A DNA stretch of 64,000 nucleotides from Nitrospira sp. Ga0074138 (GCA_001464735.1 LNDU01000043.1:1-64000); one strand, 5' to 3'; counted from the stretch's first letter, positions 50,440 to 60,521 are shown. A program made the numbers and translations. The notes: generated from the letters alone by a model not told the origin.

Positions 50440-51495
50440 ATGAATACAACCGGTAAGATTTCGCAGAGTCGATCCCGCCCCGTTTTATCGCGAGATGAGA
50501 TTCTTCATCAGGTCAGCACTCTTCTTAATAGCCCGGAGGACGACCTGCATGCCGCACTCATGCGAGAGCTCCTGACGGGTATGTTGAAACTCCATGACGC
50601 ACACTTAGATCTCTTGGATGTGAAAATCGTGAACCGCGCTGTCAAAGAACTGCGTCATGCATTCGGTGTCTTCAACGGCTATCGCAACCGGCAGAAAGTC
50701 AGCATTTTTGGCTCAGCGCGCACCCCCTCCGACGATCCCAATTATCAACTTGCCCATCAATTCTCCCAAAGCATCGTCCGAGCAGGGTTCATGGTCATCA
50801 CCGGCGGGGCAGATGGGATCATGCGCGCCGCCCAAGAGGGCGCCGGACGCGAGAACAGCTTCGGCGTCAACATCATGCTGCCCTTCGAACAAGGTCCGAA
50901 CTCCACGATCGCCGATGACCCAAAGCTGATTACCTTCAAATACTTTTTCACCCGCAAGTTGATGTTTCAAAAGGAAGCCAACGCCATCGCGCTCTTCCCT
51001 GGCGGGTTCGGAACGCACGACGAAGGTTTTGAAATCCTCACGCTCGCCCAAACCGGCAAGAGTGATCCGCAACCGATCATCTGTCTTCAAGCCCCCGGCT
51101 GCGACTATTGGGACGATTGGTCGGCGTTTGTGACGAGGCAACTGCTGAAACGCAAGCTCATCAATGAAGAGGACATGAGTCTCTTCTCAATCGTCACGAC
51201 CGCAGATGCAGCTGTGAGCCAGATCATCAGATTTTACCGCCGTTATCATTCTATGCGCTTTGTGGGACGAGAGCTGGCAATGCGACTCAAGCAGGCCATT
51301 ACGCCTGAGCAACTCGAACAGCTCCGGGAGCGATTCTCCGATCTCCTATCGGACGGCACGTTCGAACTTCGCGGCCCACTCACGGAAGAATTGGACGAAC
51401 CGGCTCTGCGTGATCTCCCTCGACTCGTGTTCACTTTTAATCGACGCAACGCCGGCCGACTTCGCCAATTGATCTGTCACCTGAACGAGTTGTGA
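50440..51495 (+). CDS. LOG family protein (Rossmann-fold nucleotide hydrolase-like)
   Basis: The central Rossmann domain carries VSIFGSARTPSDDPNY, MVITGGADGIMRAAQEGA and the catalytic PGGFGTHDEGFEIL of LOG/lysine decarboxylase-like proteins, which cleave the ribosyl bond of nucleoside 5'-monophosphates (cytokinin activation in some hosts). Flanking extensions of ~95 N-terminal and ~100 C-terminal residues are longer than in minimal LOG enzymes. ATG 50440 (351 aa) has AAAGGG upstream; a GTG at 50413 is less likely. Bacterial substrate unknown. Confidence 0.85.
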   Translation: MNTTGKISQSRSRPVLSRDEILHQVSTLLNSPEDDLHAALMRELLTGMLKLHDAHLDLLDVKIVNRAVKELRHAFGVFNGYRNRQKVSIFGSARTPSDDPNYQLAHQFSQSIVRAGFMVITGGADGIMRAAQEGAGRENSFGVNIMLPFEQGPNSTIADDPKLITFKYFFTRKLMFQKEANAIALFPGGFGTHDEGFEILTLAQTGKSDPQPIICLQAPGCDYWDDWSAFVTRQLLKRKLINEEDMSLFSIVTTADAAVSQIIRFYRRYHSMRFVGRELAMRLKQAITPEQLEQLRERFSDLLSDGTFELRGPLTEELDEPALRDLPRLVFTFNRRNAGRLRQLICHLNEL

Positions 51496-51574
51496 GCCAT
51501 GCCGTACATGTCGGCATGAACGCGACAGATGCCTTTTAGTCCTGACTTGGGCATGCTATTCTCTCTCAACTCTT

Positions 51575-52447
51575 ATGGGTAATGTATCTTCAGCACCTCC
51601 ATTCCATGGTTCTCCGGACATTGTCCTGTACCATGCCGAATGTTCCGATGGGTTCGGGGCAGCCTGGGCTCTCTGGAAAAAGTTTCCGAGCGCGAGTTTT
51701 TCACCAGTCAAACATGGCCACCCGCCCCCTCCCGATCTCAAGGATCGCCGTGTCGTGATCGTAGATTTCAGCTATGCTCGGCCGATTCTGGAAGCTATGG
51801 CCTCCGAGACCAAAGAACTTCTGGTTCTCGATCACCATATCACCGCTGAGCGGACCTTGGACGGCTTTTCAAATGCGTACTTCGATCAAACAAAGTCCGG
51901 CGCCGTCCTAAGCTGGGAATGGGCCCACCGCACGCCGGCTCCCTGGCTGCTTCAATACATTCAAGACAAGGATTTATGGACCTGGGCTTTGCCGAACAGT
52001 CGCGAAATCAACGCGGCCTTGGCTTCCTACCCCTTTGATTTCAATGTATGGGATCGCTTTACTCAGTCGACCCTCGAGCAGGAAGGCCGAGCCATCTTGC
52101 GGTATGAACAGGAACTGGTCGGCAAACTCGCGGCACAGGCCGCTCTGGTTGAATTCCAGGGGGTGGTCGTTCCCTCCGTGCAAAGCGCCATTCTCACGAG
52201 CCAAATCGGCGAACGGCTCTCGCCGCATCATCCTTTTTGCCTGATCTGGCATGACCGCGATGGTCGTCGCTATTTCAGCATGCGGTCCCGAGCCGACGGG
52301 ACTGATGTTGGGACCATTGCCGCCTCGTTTGGCGGCGGGGGCCATACCCATGCAGCCGGCTTTTCCGTTCCGCTGGAGACGGATGGAACTCCTCCGAGTG
52401 ATCCTAGATTGCCTCGTATGTTCCGAGAACATCGCCAAACAGCATAG
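51575..52447 (+). CDS. DHH/DHHA1-family phosphoesterase
   Basis: A 290-residue protein with the DHH metal motifs, VLYHAECSDGFGAAWALW, VVIVDFSYARP and LLVLDHHITAERT, and a C-terminal DHHA1-type GGGGHTHAAGFSV loop. Members hydrolyse short oligonucleotides, cyclic dinucleotides or other phosphodiesters/phosphoanhydrides; this short one-subunit form is usually annotated only as DHH phosphohydrolase. The start of the rhomboid gene follows 12 bases after its stop. Confidence 0.85.
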   Translation: MGNVSSAPPFHGSPDIVLYHAECSDGFGAAWALWKKFPSASFSPVKHGHPPPPDLKDRRVVIVDFSYARPILEAMASETKELLVLDHHITAERTLDGFSNAYFDQTKSGAVLSWEWAHRTPAPWLLQYIQDKDLWTWALPNSREINAALASYPFDFNVWDRFTQSTLEQEGRAILRYEQELVGKLAAQAALVEFQGVVVPSVQSAILTSQIGERLSPHHPFCLIWHDRDGRRYFSMRSRADGTDVGTIAASFGGGGHTHAAGFSVPLETDGTPPSDPRLPRMFREHRQTA

Positions 52448-52459
52448 CCACAGACCCTC

Positions 52460-53158
52460 ATGATTCCTCTCCACGACGATAATCCCACTCAACGAACTCC
52501 CATCGTCACGATGATCTTTATCGGCATCTGTGTCGCGGTGTTTCTCTATCAAGTGAATCTTCCCCAGGAGGCTGCCGAGCTCTTCGCATTTCAATACGGC
52601 GCCATCCCTGCCATTGTCTTCGGCCAGGCTTCGCTTCCCGAGGAAGCCGTTGCCTTTCCGGCATCCCTCAGCCTGGTGACCAGCATGTTTCTTCACGGAG
52701 GCTGGATGCACTTACTCGGGAACATGCTCTACCTCTGGATTTTCGGCAATAATATCGAAGATGCGATGGGTCACTCGAAGTTCGTCGTCTTCTATCTCCT
52801 ATCTGGTATCCTGGCTGCGCTGAGCCATGCCTTAACTGACCCTTCCTCCCAAATCCCGATGGTGGGCGCCAGCGGAGCCATCTCGGCTGTACTCGGTGCC
52901 TATCTGCTGTTATTTCCACGCGCTCACGTGCTGGTCTTGCTGCCGGCGATCGGGATGACCCGAGTGGCAGCGGGCATCGTTCTCGTCATGTGGTTTATCA
53001 CGCAGCTGATCAGCGGAGGCATGAGCGTAGGCGCAACAGGAGGGGGCGTAGCCTTTTTCGCTCATATCGGTGGATTCATCGCAGGCATGGCACTGATCGG
53101 TCTTTTCAAACGGAAGGATGTGCGTTTTTTTTCGCCTGGCCGGTCGACGTGGTCTTAA
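52460..53158 (+). CDS. Rhomboid-family intramembrane serine protease
   Basis: A 232-residue, six-helix protein. The catalytic serine is in MVGASGAISAVLGAYLLLFP and the histidine in GGVAFFAHIGGFIAGMALIG; HGGWMHLLGNMLYLWIFGNNIED is the conserved second-helix region. It cleaves membrane proteins inside the lipid bilayer. Co-transcribed with the DHH gene (12-base gap) and convergent with the kinase gene at 53192. Confidence 0.9.
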   Translation: MIPLHDDNPTQRTPIVTMIFIGICVAVFLYQVNLPQEAAELFAFQYGAIPAIVFGQASLPEEAVAFPASLSLVTSMFLHGGWMHLLGNMLYLWIFGNNIEDAMGHSKFVVFYLLSGILAALSHALTDPSSQIPMVGASGAISAVLGAYLLLFPRAHVLVLLPAIGMTRVAAGIVLVMWFITQLISGGMSVGATGGGVAFFAHIGGFIAGMALIGLFKRKDVRFFSPGRSTWS

Positions 53159-53191
53159 TGAGGACGTCCCTCCCTGAACCGAGAAGACTGC

Positions 53192-55090
53192 TCATGCAGC
53201 ATCCAACATCTCTCTGACCTTCTCGACTAATCCGGACTGACGGTAGGGATGCTGTAGGACAAACCGCTGATTGATCCGATGGTGCTGAATCGTTTCATCA
53301 TCGTAGCCCGAGACAAACAGCGTCTTCATCGTTGGATGCTGGCGCAGAAGTCGGCGGGCAAGTTCACGCCCTCCGATCTCACGCATCACTAAGGGACTCA
53401 CTGCGAGATGAACAATCCCCTTATAGTGTTGAGTGAGCATAAGCGCCTCGACCGATGAGGCCGCTTCCAAGACTCGATAGCGATGGCGCTGTAAGATGGA
53501 CCGTGCCAGCTTCCGCTCGATTTCGCTTTCCTCCACAAGCAAGATCGTTTCATCTCCTTTGGCCAACATCGCTTTGGGAGTCATCTCGTCCCGTACCTCC
53601 TGCGCCGGAGCCGCAGGGAACACGACTCGGACAACCGTCCCTTGCCCTGGTCGGCTCTCGACGTCTAGAAGTCCGCAGTTTTGTTTAACAATCCCAAAGA
53701 CCGCAGTGAGACCAAGGCCAATGTTGGTTTCTTTCGTCGAGAACAGCGGTTCGAACATATGGGCCTGAGTATCCAGACTCATGCCGGTTCCGGTATCACT
53801 GATTTGAATGAGGATCTGGGAATGTGCTGTATTGACCGACATCGGTCGGGCCAATTTTTGAAGCTCCTCAATGGTCTTGATCTCAATCGTCAGTCGGCCT
53901 CCGTTGGGCATAGCATCTCGTGCATTAACAACCAATTGAAGAAGAACGGTTTCCAAGCCTTCTCGATCCACCTCGGCATAGGCCACCTGCTCATCCGCCT
54001 TGACGATCAGCTCAATATGGTCGGGTAAAAGACTCACGATCATACTGTGCAGATCGGCGAACACCGCTTGGACGGACCAGATGTGTCCAACGTGCCGGCT
54101 CTCACACTCCAGTGCAATGAGCTGAGCCGTGAGCGTGGCAGCCTTTTCCCCGACCCTAAAGAGCTCATCGGCAGAAGACCTGAGAGGGTCGTTCGGCGGC
54201 AGACCCGATAACATGAGACCGGTCTGCTTTCCAATGACAGCAAACAACGCCCCGAATTCACCTGCAATTCTGGCCGTGACTCGACCGACGGCTTCCATCT
54301 TCTGTGCCTCATGAAGTTGTCGCTCAAGTCCCTTCCTGACAACATGCCCCTCGCGGAGACCGACATTCGCCTTTGCAAGATCCTCTTTCAGGGATTTAAT
54401 TCTGGCTTCAAGGTGAGTTTTGGCGGTCTCCAATTCCTCCTCGGTCGTCTTCAGCTGCTCTACATCCTTCTGGAGCGAGGCCTTTTCTTCTTGAGCAACG
54501 GCCGTGCTTTCTAGTGCGACCCCGTAGAACACCGCCATGACGAGAAGAACCGGGATGCCCAGCAGCTGTCCGGTAGCCATGACTCCGGTTTGCAGAACCC
54601 CCTCATAGAGCACAACTGCATAGCCAGCACTCAAGAGCAGTGAGAGGCCAAGTAGATGACTGAGCCGCCTGACTGACGCCGCCACCAACATAAGAACAAA
54701 ATAGGCAATGTACAGATCTGATCGGGCGTTCCCGGAAAGATAGATGACCGTTGTCACGAGCAGCGTATCTGCTGCAACAAGTCCTGCACTGAACCAGGCC
54801 GATCCCAGTAGAGCTTGAGGCAACATCGCGATGACGAGGATTCCCAGCCATAGCCCTACCACCAGACTATTGCTCATCACTCGACTCACGACTGATTCGG
54901 CACCGAAGAGCAATTCATACGAAAGGATGATGGTAACGAGGCCCTGGAGAACCAGGAACCGGGAGCTTGGGTTCGAAAGCAACTGACAGAGTCTAGCCGA
55001 CCCCTGACCGGAACCTGCTTGGACCAAATTTTGTCCCATGTTTTTCAAGCCTCCCGCTTGCAACAGGACGTGGGATCCAGCAAGTGTCAT
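53192..55090 (-). CDS. Degenerate hybrid histidine kinase-like protein
   Basis: 632 residues: an N-terminal region of 5-6 membrane helices (~45-195), a coiled coil (~200-265), a kinase core and a receiver (~515-630). The H-box should read IAHDFNN but is IAGEFGALF, so the phosphoacceptor histidine is glycine 277. ATP-binding blocks survive (LLQLVVNARDAMPNGG, ISDTGTGMS, GLGLTAVFGIVKQNCG). In the receiver, the acidic pair is EE (VEESE), the phosphoacceptor aspartate is proline 566 (SPLVMREIGG) and the lysine is His614. It cannot carry out normal phosphorelay and is probably an allosteric or scaffold pseudokinase. Upstream of purK by 150 bases is not an operon link. Confidence 0.82.
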   Translation of the reverse strand: MTLAGSHVLLQAGGLKNMGQNLVQAGSGQGSARLCQLLSNPSSRFLVLQGLVTIILSYELLFGAESVVSRVMSNSLVVGLWLGILVIAMLPQALLGSAWFSAGLVAADTLLVTTVIYLSGNARSDLYIAYFVLMLVAASVRRLSHLLGLSLLLSAGYAVVLYEGVLQTGVMATGQLLGIPVLLVMAVFYGVALESTAVAQEEKASLQKDVEQLKTTEEELETAKTHLEARIKSLKEDLAKANVGLREGHVVRKGLERQLHEAQKMEAVGRVTARIAGEFGALFAVIGKQTGLMLSGLPPNDPLRSSADELFRVGEKAATLTAQLIALECESRHVGHIWSVQAVFADLHSMIVSLLPDHIELIVKADEQVAYAEVDREGLETVLLQLVVNARDAMPNGGRLTIEIKTIEELQKLARPMSVNTAHSQILIQISDTGTGMSLDTQAHMFEPLFSTKETNIGLGLTAVFGIVKQNCGLLDVESRPGQGTVVRVVFPAAPAQEVRDEMTPKAMLAKGDETILLVEESEIERKLARSILQRHRYRVLEAASSVEALMLTQHYKGIVHLAVSPLVMREIGGRELARRLLRQHPTMKTLFVSGYDDETIQHHRINQRFVLQHPYRQSGLVEKVREMLDAA

Positions 55091-55243
55091 ACCTTAGGAT
55101 TCCAAGCCAACCATGTTACTTACGAGGGTTTTTATCTTCCTCCCGATCCTTTACGGACCAGCCATTGACAAAATCGAACGATAGTAGCCTGTTGTACATG
55201 GGGTAAAAAGGCTCTCCGGCAGCCAAGATGTATGGGAACGACC

Positions 55244-56407
55244 TTACGCGGGCCTTGGGACCCGCTTGATGAATTGGTGAGCCAATTCTGCTGCTGTCGC
55301 CACTTGAGGAGCGGTAAAAGTCACATGCCCCATCTTTCTACCGGGACGAATCATCCGCTTTCCGTACAGATGAAGCACAGCCCCTGCGGTTGAATGGAGT
55401 GCAGAGGATCCTTCCCTGGATGTCACAGATCCTACTTCCTCACCAATGAGATTGACCATTACCGCAGGGCTCAAGAGCCTTGCTTCTCCCAATGGAAGCC
55501 CACAGGTCACTCGTACCTGTTGCTCGAATTGGGATACCGTACAAACGTCCAACGTATAGTGACCCGAGTTGTGAGGACGAGGTGCAATCTCGTTAATAAG
55601 GAGGGACCCATCGTTGGCCTGAAAGAGTTCCACACAAAATACACCTACACCCCGTAACGCCGTGACGGCTCGCTTCGAAAGTTCTGTTGCCTGCTCAGCA
55701 ACGTCAAGTGGAATAGCAGCAGGTACCCGCGTTTCTCGTAAGATGCCCAGCTCATGCCGATTCTCGACCACTGGATACACACAGGATGCGCCACACTCGC
55801 TTCGTACGACGAGCACTGAGAGCTCTCGGACATATTCAACGAATTGTTCAAGAATCCATCGATGACCGGACGTGGCTGTTTCCAAGAGGTCTTCAATATC
55901 CCGGACATCCGCGGGCTTTCGAAGTAGCCACTGACCTTTCCCATCGTACCCACTCTTTGCGGTCTTACAGACAGCGGGAAGGCCGAGACGGTCGACAGCT
56001 GAGACTAGTTGAGATGACGATTCGACGATAGCAAACGCGGGGACAGAGAGGTGTCGTGACAGTAAGTATTGCTTCTGTTCAATCCGGTCTTGGAGGATAT
56101 TGAGCACAGCTCCGGAAGGTCGCATCGGGCGACGGATCTCCAACCATTCACAGAGCGCAGCCGGCACATTTTCCCATTCCAGAGTAACGGCATCGACGAG
56201 ACGGGCAAATTGGTCACGGGCGCCAAGATCTGAGAATGGCGCAGTAAATGAATGGGCGGCAAGCCGATGAGCTGGCGCATCGGCATCTGGATCCCAGACA
56301 GCCACCTGATAGCCCATACGGTGGGCAGCCCCGGTGAACATCGCCCCCAATTGTCCCCCACCCAATACCCCGAGTATGGAGCCAGGCTCAAGGATTGGTG
56401 TCGTCAC
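55244..56407 (-). CDS. purK: N5-carboxyaminoimidazole ribonucleotide synthase
   Basis: An ATP-grasp enzyme of 387 residues in de novo purine synthesis, converting AIR and bicarbonate to N5-[24 protein letters not shown] opens the N-terminal domain; [50 protein letters not shown] and [18 protein letters not shown] are family blocks. The first four bases of its frame overlap the purE stop (56404-56407), so purE-purK is translationally coupled. Confidence 0.95.
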   Translation of the reverse strand: MTTPILEPGSILGVLGGGQLGAMFTGAAHRMGYQVAVWDPDADAPAHRLAAHSFTAPFSDLGARDQFARLVDAVTLEWENVPAALCEWLEIRRPMRPSGAVLNILQDRIEQKQYLLSRHLSVPAFAIVESSSQLVSAVDRLGLPAVCKTAKSGYDGKGQWLLRKPADVRDIEDLLETATSGHRWILEQFVEYVRELSVLVVRSECGASCVYPVVENRHELGILRETRVPAAIPLDVAEQATELSKRAVTALRGVGVFCVELFQANDGSLLINEIAPRPHNSGHYTLDVCTVSQFEQQVRVTCGLPLGEARLLSPAVMVNLIGEEVGSVTSREGSSALHSTAGAVLHLYGKRMIRPGRKMGHVTFTAPQVATAAELAHQFIKRVPRPA

Positions 56408-56997
56408 GGTCGTCGGCTCATCTCGTCCACTCCAAGGTTACCAAGACCTGTGCCCTTGGCCTCGGGAGAATTGAGAACGCGCTTCGTTTGAGCCGCCCGA
56501 TAGCGCTTAATGTTGTGGGCAATTTCAGGATGGCTTCCCGCCAAAATCTGGCCTGCGAGGAGGCCAGCATTCTCGGCTCCTCCGATCGCCACGGTGGCCA
56601 CGGGAATCCCTTTGGGCATCTGAACGATGGACAACAAGGAATCGAGGCCGCGAAGGTTTTCTGTAGGAATCGGGACACCGATCACCGGAAGATGAGTCTT
56701 AGCTGCCAACATGCCGGGAAGGTGAGCCGCTCCTCCAGCCCCCGCAATGATGACTTTGATCCCGCGTCCTGGAGCACTGGTGGCGTACTCGAAGAGGCGG
56801 TCTGGCGTTCGATGCGCAGAAACGACAAGTAATTCATAGGGAATATTGAGCTCGTCCAAAATCACTCCGGCCTTTTCCAAAACAGGAAAATCCGAGTTAC
56901 TCCCCCCCAAGACCCCGACAAGCGGCTTGCGGTTCTTGACCTCTCGGCTCACTCGTTGCCGAGACCGACTCGCTGCCTGCAGTATTCTGGCCATCAT
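56404..56997 (-). CDS. purE: N5-carboxyaminoimidazole ribonucleotide mutase
   Basis: Class I PurE, moving the carboxyl group of N5-CAIR to [24 protein letters not shown] binds substrate phosphate, [12 protein letters not shown] holds the catalytic histidine, and [24 protein letters not shown] and [19 protein letters not shown] complete the fold. AAGGAGAGG precedes ATG 56997. An N-terminal ~20-residue basic extension precedes the core. The first gene of purEK. Confidence 0.95.
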   Translation of the reverse strand: MMARILQAASRSRQRVSREVKNRKPLVGVLGGSNSDFPVLEKAGVILDELNIPYELLVVSAHRTPDRLFEYATSAPGRGIKVIIAGAGGAAHLPGMLAAKTHLPVIGVPIPTENLRGLDSLLSIVQMPKGIPVATVAIGGAENAGLLAGQILAGSHPEIAHNIKRYRAAQTKRVLNSPEAKGTGLGNLGVDEMSRRP

Positions 56998-57270
56998 CTA
57001 CCTCTCCTTCTATGTCAACCATGCATTCTCATTCCAGAGAAAAGTAGTGGCACCTTAGCGAGTCCAACTATTGCGGTCAAGGAGATTGGAGTTGTGACAA
57101 TTAACCTTTTGAACAATTGAGCGGGGTACGGCGCTAACAGCAATTCGCTGGTCTGCACTCACAACGAGACCACTGCAGGAGCTGTGGCTGCCGATCACGG
57201 TGCGTTGGAGAAATGAACATGCACCAGAAAATTGACGGAGACAAAGCTTACAGCGATTGCTCATTACAAA

Positions 57271-57299
57271 GATGGCCCAGGGAAATGCCCTGAGCCATC
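57271..57299 (-). terminator. Probable terminator of the export operon
   Basis: On the minus strand gatggctcaggg and tccctgggccatc pair around a short loop, followed by TTTG. A stem of about 12 bp with one G-U, 50 bases beyond the HlyD stop, is a plausible Rho-independent terminator despite a short U-tract. Confidence 0.55.
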
Positions 57300-57318
57300 T
57301 TCAAGAAGGAGAGGTGAG

Positions 57319-57341
57319 GTGCCGCACCGATGGTGCGGCAC
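57319..57341. terminator. Perfect 10-bp hairpin just after the HlyD-type gene
   Basis: gtgccgcacc and ggtgcggcac with a three-base loop, seven bases beyond the stop codon at 57348. No T-run, so it is more likely a 3'-end stabiliser or processing signal in front of the terminator at 57271. Confidence 0.45.
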
Positions 57342-57347
57342 GATCGA

Positions 57348-58793
57348 CTATTTGCCGCCCGGTGCCGCCACTTTTGGCGCGAACATCTCAAACACACTGG
57401 GCTCCCGCTCCAGATAGTCCGGCGGGAAGAAGTTAAACCGCCGCCATAGTTCATACCACAGAGGGACACGATTCATGATCACCCAGCCCAATACCTTGGT
57501 GCCCTGCCGCACCTGAGCCTGATCAGGCCATGGTTGAGGATCTTCTGGATCAGGAACGACCCAGAATCGGTAGTTGCCTTTTCCATCGTCAATCTGGTCA
57601 ACCACCTTGATCACACCCCCGCGAGTGCCCGCCATCAATCCAGGCCAGGCCGGTAAGGGAATAGCCGGAACTCCAAAGAACAGGATTCGTACTTTTCTGC
57701 CTGCGGTCAACAATGGGGAATCAAGCCCTTCCGCCACCATTTCTATGGCCGGATCAGAGGCGAGTGGAGAAATGGTAACCAGCTCATCTCCCTGCTTAAC
57801 CGTTTCGTTAATTCCGACTCTGGCCATCTTAACGACCGTGCCGTCCATCGGGGCATAAAGCTTTGCGGCCTCAATACGTTGCTGCACTCCTTGTTGTTTG
57901 TAGGAGATTTCAGCCAAGGATTCGGTTGCTTTGGCAGCTTCTGCAACGGCGGAATCACGTGATGCAATGGCGTCCATCAGTTTCTGATGCACATCAGCTG
58001 ACACTTGATCACGACCGAAGCTCAAGGCCGACCGAGACTGCTCGGCAGCCAACAGAGCAGCCTGTGCTGCCTGCAGACCAGCCTTGGTACCGATCTCAGT
58101 TTGGATCGTGAGCTCAAGTTCCCGCTGGGAAACCAGCCCGTCCCGGACAAGTTGCCGATGCCGATCAACATTGAGCTGGGCCGTGAGCACATCAATCTTG
58201 TACTGCTCAACCTTCTGTTGGGCCTCACGCACTCTATTATCTGCCTCCACCACGCGAGCCTCCGCCGAGGGGACGGCAGCCTGCACCAACTTTTTCATCT
58301 CCCCTATTCTTTTTGTCAGCTGATCAGCCCTGGACAGAGCTGCCTGGCGCGTTTGCTCCAACGCTACCTTGCGCTGTTCGAAGAGGGGGAGAATCTCAGG
58401 CGCCATAAAGGTTGGATCGTAATCTTCCAACTCGCCGACAAGTTCACCCTTTTTGACTTTGACGCCTTCGTAAATATGCCAGGTTTTGATACGGCCTGTA
58501 ATCCGAGACTCAATCTTTTGTGGTCGATCATAGGGCGTGTAGGCCGACACTTTCCCAGAGGCCTGGATCGTTTGTGTCCAGGGTACGAATTCGAGGATGA
58601 TCAGAAAGAGCAACAGAATCGTCAGAATGGCACGAGAAGCCGTGAACATTCCGCGAGGAATCTGTACCGCTTCCCAGCACGGCATCTTGGCCAATGCCGG
58701 CCCCTGTTCGATGGCGATGGCCTCTAAGCCGACCCCTCGCCGGACCAGCGCACGTTCTCCACTGTTTTCCAGACTGCGACCTAGGCTAGCCAT
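57348..58793 (-). CDS. HlyD-type periplasmic adaptor (membrane fusion protein)
   Basis: 481 residues: a short cytoplasmic start, one membrane helix (AILTILLLFLIILEFVPW, about 53-72), a barrel-sandwich half-motif (GRIKTWHIYEGVKVKKGELVGELED), a ~200-residue coiled coil (ALEQTRQAALSRADQLTKRI, AQLNVDRHRQLVRDGLVSQR), and the matching half LYAPMDGTVVKMARVGINETVKQGD. The C-terminal ~110 residues (PWPDQAQVRQGTKVLGWVIM) are longer than usual. It bridges the ABC protein at 58839 and a TolC-family channel. Confidence 0.9.
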   Translation of the reverse strand: MASLGRSLENSGERALVRRGVGLEAIAIEQGPALAKMPCWEAVQIPRGMFTASRAILTILLLFLIILEFVPWTQTIQASGKVSAYTPYDRPQKIESRITGRIKTWHIYEGVKVKKGELVGELEDYDPTFMAPEILPLFEQRKVALEQTRQAALSRADQLTKRIGEMKKLVQAAVPSAEARVVEADNRVREAQQKVEQYKIDVLTAQLNVDRHRQLVRDGLVSQRELELTIQTEIGTKAGLQAAQAALLAAEQSRSALSFGRDQVSADVHQKLMDAIASRDSAVAEAAKATESLAEISYKQQGVQQRIEAAKLYAPMDGTVVKMARVGINETVKQGDELVTISPLASDPAIEMVAEGLDSPLLTAGRKVRILFFGVPAIPLPAWPGLMAGTRGGVIKVVDQIDDGKGNYRFWVVPDPEDPQPWPDQAQVRQGTKVLGWVIMNRVPLWYELWRRFNFFPPDYLEREPSVFEMFAPKVAAPGGK

Positions 58794-58838
58794 GGAGCCT
58801 CCATTAATTTACCGGTGTTGATTTGCCGTTCCAATCGC

Positions 58839-60521
58839 TTACGCATGAGCATGATGCAGCATAATACGACGGTCCGCATGATCCGTAAGATTGGGATCCG
58901 TCGACACGAAGATCACAGACCATGCTTCATCTTTCGAGCACAGCCGACGCAGGATACGCTCACGCAACGACGGCTCGAGCGAGTGAATGAGGCCATCAAA
59001 TATAAGGACTTGCGGACGTCCCAAAATGGCTCTAGCCATGAGGATCTGCACAATGTGAGTCGGTGAAAGCGATTCTCCCAGCGCAGAGACATCGGACTTC
59101 ACCCCGCGTGGCAACCCCTCGACATCTTCTTCAAGTTCCGTGAAACGAAGCGCCCAGTTGAGATCATCGTACGTGACATAGGAACGTCCCATCACGATAT
59201 TTTCTTCAATCGTTCCCTTCACCAATGACAACTGAGAGTCAATGATGACACTGCGGCATTGGTTGATCGCATTGCCTTCGATATAGCGGAGATCAACCCC
59301 ATTGTACTGAACGACACCGCTCGTTGGAACTTCGAGACCACCCAACACTCTGGCCAGAGCTGTTTTGGCCGACGTTGTCCGAGCGTAGATCCCGAGCTTC
59401 TCACCCGGTGCGACATCCAGGTTGAAGCCATCGAATACGGACACCCCACCATGAACCAAACTAACCCCTTTGCAGGTAACCCGGACTCCTTGAGTCAAGT
59501 GCTTGGGCAACGCCACCGTTGATTCGGTTGAGACCTGATCTTGCTCCTGACTAAAGGCCTCATCAAGGTGGGTCAGGGAGGCGAAGAAATAGTACACAAA
59601 CCCCATATTCTTGATCAGGGAGTCGAAATTGATGACGAGTGCACTCACGACCGCTTGAACAGCGACTAACTGCCCCAGAGTCAGCTGCCCCCCCGCCATG
59701 AGCGAGGCTGCGATGCCGAGCGCTCCGGCTTGTGCGATGGCTTGTCCACCCACCGAACCGATGTATTGCCGCACGAGAACCGCAAATCGCGCCTTCCGAG
59801 TTTCAACATACCGAGTGACAAGCTCGTTCGTTTTGTGCATGAGAAACGGGCGGCTGTCAGTGGCCTTCAGCTGCAGTGCATTCTTTGAAACCTCTTGAAT
59901 AAAATTGAAGACGTCGTATTTCGCGTGAGACATGGCGAGGGTCGTCTTGAGGGCACCACGGGACAGCACGAAGAACGTGAGGGCAAACCCAGCCATGAGC
60001 ACAAGGTTATACATGAGGAAATAGGGATGGTAGACGACCAGCACAACCATGCCGACCGTACCACCCACCACGACATTGATCAGGTCGATCAGCAGCGTGG
60101 ACAGGGCCCGTTGTATGAAGACCGTTTCAATAAAGTAGTTCGCAATTTCAGGGCGTGAGCCCTTGAAACGATTCCGAGGAAGCTGTTCCACCATCGCAAC
60201 CGTGACGCGTGCAAAGAGCCGGCGTTGCACGACGTCTACCGCGTAGAAGTGGAATGTCTTGAACAGGCCGACAAACAACAGCACCGACAGCATAATGCCG
60301 GTCAACGTCCAGATCATGACCGGCTGAACCGCATAGGAAAAGGTGCTGACCAATTCCTGTACGGTCAACGGGATGATAAGAGAGAAGAACCCGACGGCCA
60401 GCGCATAAGAAAAAATCAAACTCATGATTTTTTTCTCAGCCTTCATGGCCACGGACAGCTGCTTCATCAGCGCTTCGAACAGGCCCTTGGAACCTTCGCC
60501 CTGAGGTTCTTTCATGACCAC
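58839..60521 (-). CDS. ABC exporter-like protein with a degenerate nucleotide-binding domain
   Basis: 560 residues: six membrane helices over ~30-320 (MSLIFSYALAVGFFSLIIP, VGGTVGMVVLVVYHP and others) and an ABC ATPase-like C-terminal domain. Every catalytic motif is eroded: Walker A reads ARTTSAKT (380-387; all glycines lost, Lys and Thr kept), the signature is LSPTH instead of LSGGQ (485-489), Walker B is VLIFDG with Gly in place of the catalytic Glu (510), and the H-loop histidine is replaced (STD, about 540). The gene is intact without frameshift, so the loss is not simple decay. It sits between HlyD-type and TolC-family genes. Confidence 0.85.
   Translation of the reverse strand: MVMKEPQGEGSKGLFEALMKQLSVAMKAEKKIMSLIFSYALAVGFFSLIIPLTVQELVSTFSYAVQPVMIWTLTGIMLSVLLFVGLFKTFHFYAVDVVQRRLFARVTVAMVEQLPRNRFKGSRPEIANYFIETVFIQRALSTLLIDLINVVVGGTVGMVVLVVYHPYFLMYNLVLMAGFALTFFVLSRGALKTTLAMSHAKYDVFNFIQEVSKNALQLKATDSRPFLMHKTNELVTRYVETRKARFAVLVRQYIGSVGGQAIAQAGALGIAASLMAGGQLTLGQLVAVQAVVSALVINFDSLIKNMGFVYYFFASLTHLDEAFSQEQDQVSTESTVALPKHLTQGVRVTCKGVSLVHGGVSVFDGFNLDVAPGEKLGIYARTTSAKTALARVLGGLEVPTSGVVQYNGVDLRYIEGNAINQCRSVIIDSQLSLVKGTIEENIVMGRSYVTYDDLNWALRFTELEEDVEGLPRGVKSDVSALGESLSPTHIVQILMARAILGRPQVLIFDGLIHSLEPSLRERILRRLCSKDEAWSVIFVSTDPNLTDHADRRIMLHHAHA

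Larger units (their letters stand above)
56998..57347. other. Intergenic region between hlyD-type gene and purE
   Basis: 350 bases with no gene. It holds two hairpins (57271-57299 and 57319-57341) at the end of the export operon and, closer to purE, a ttgaca (about 57010) and the purE ribosome site. Confidence 0.6.
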
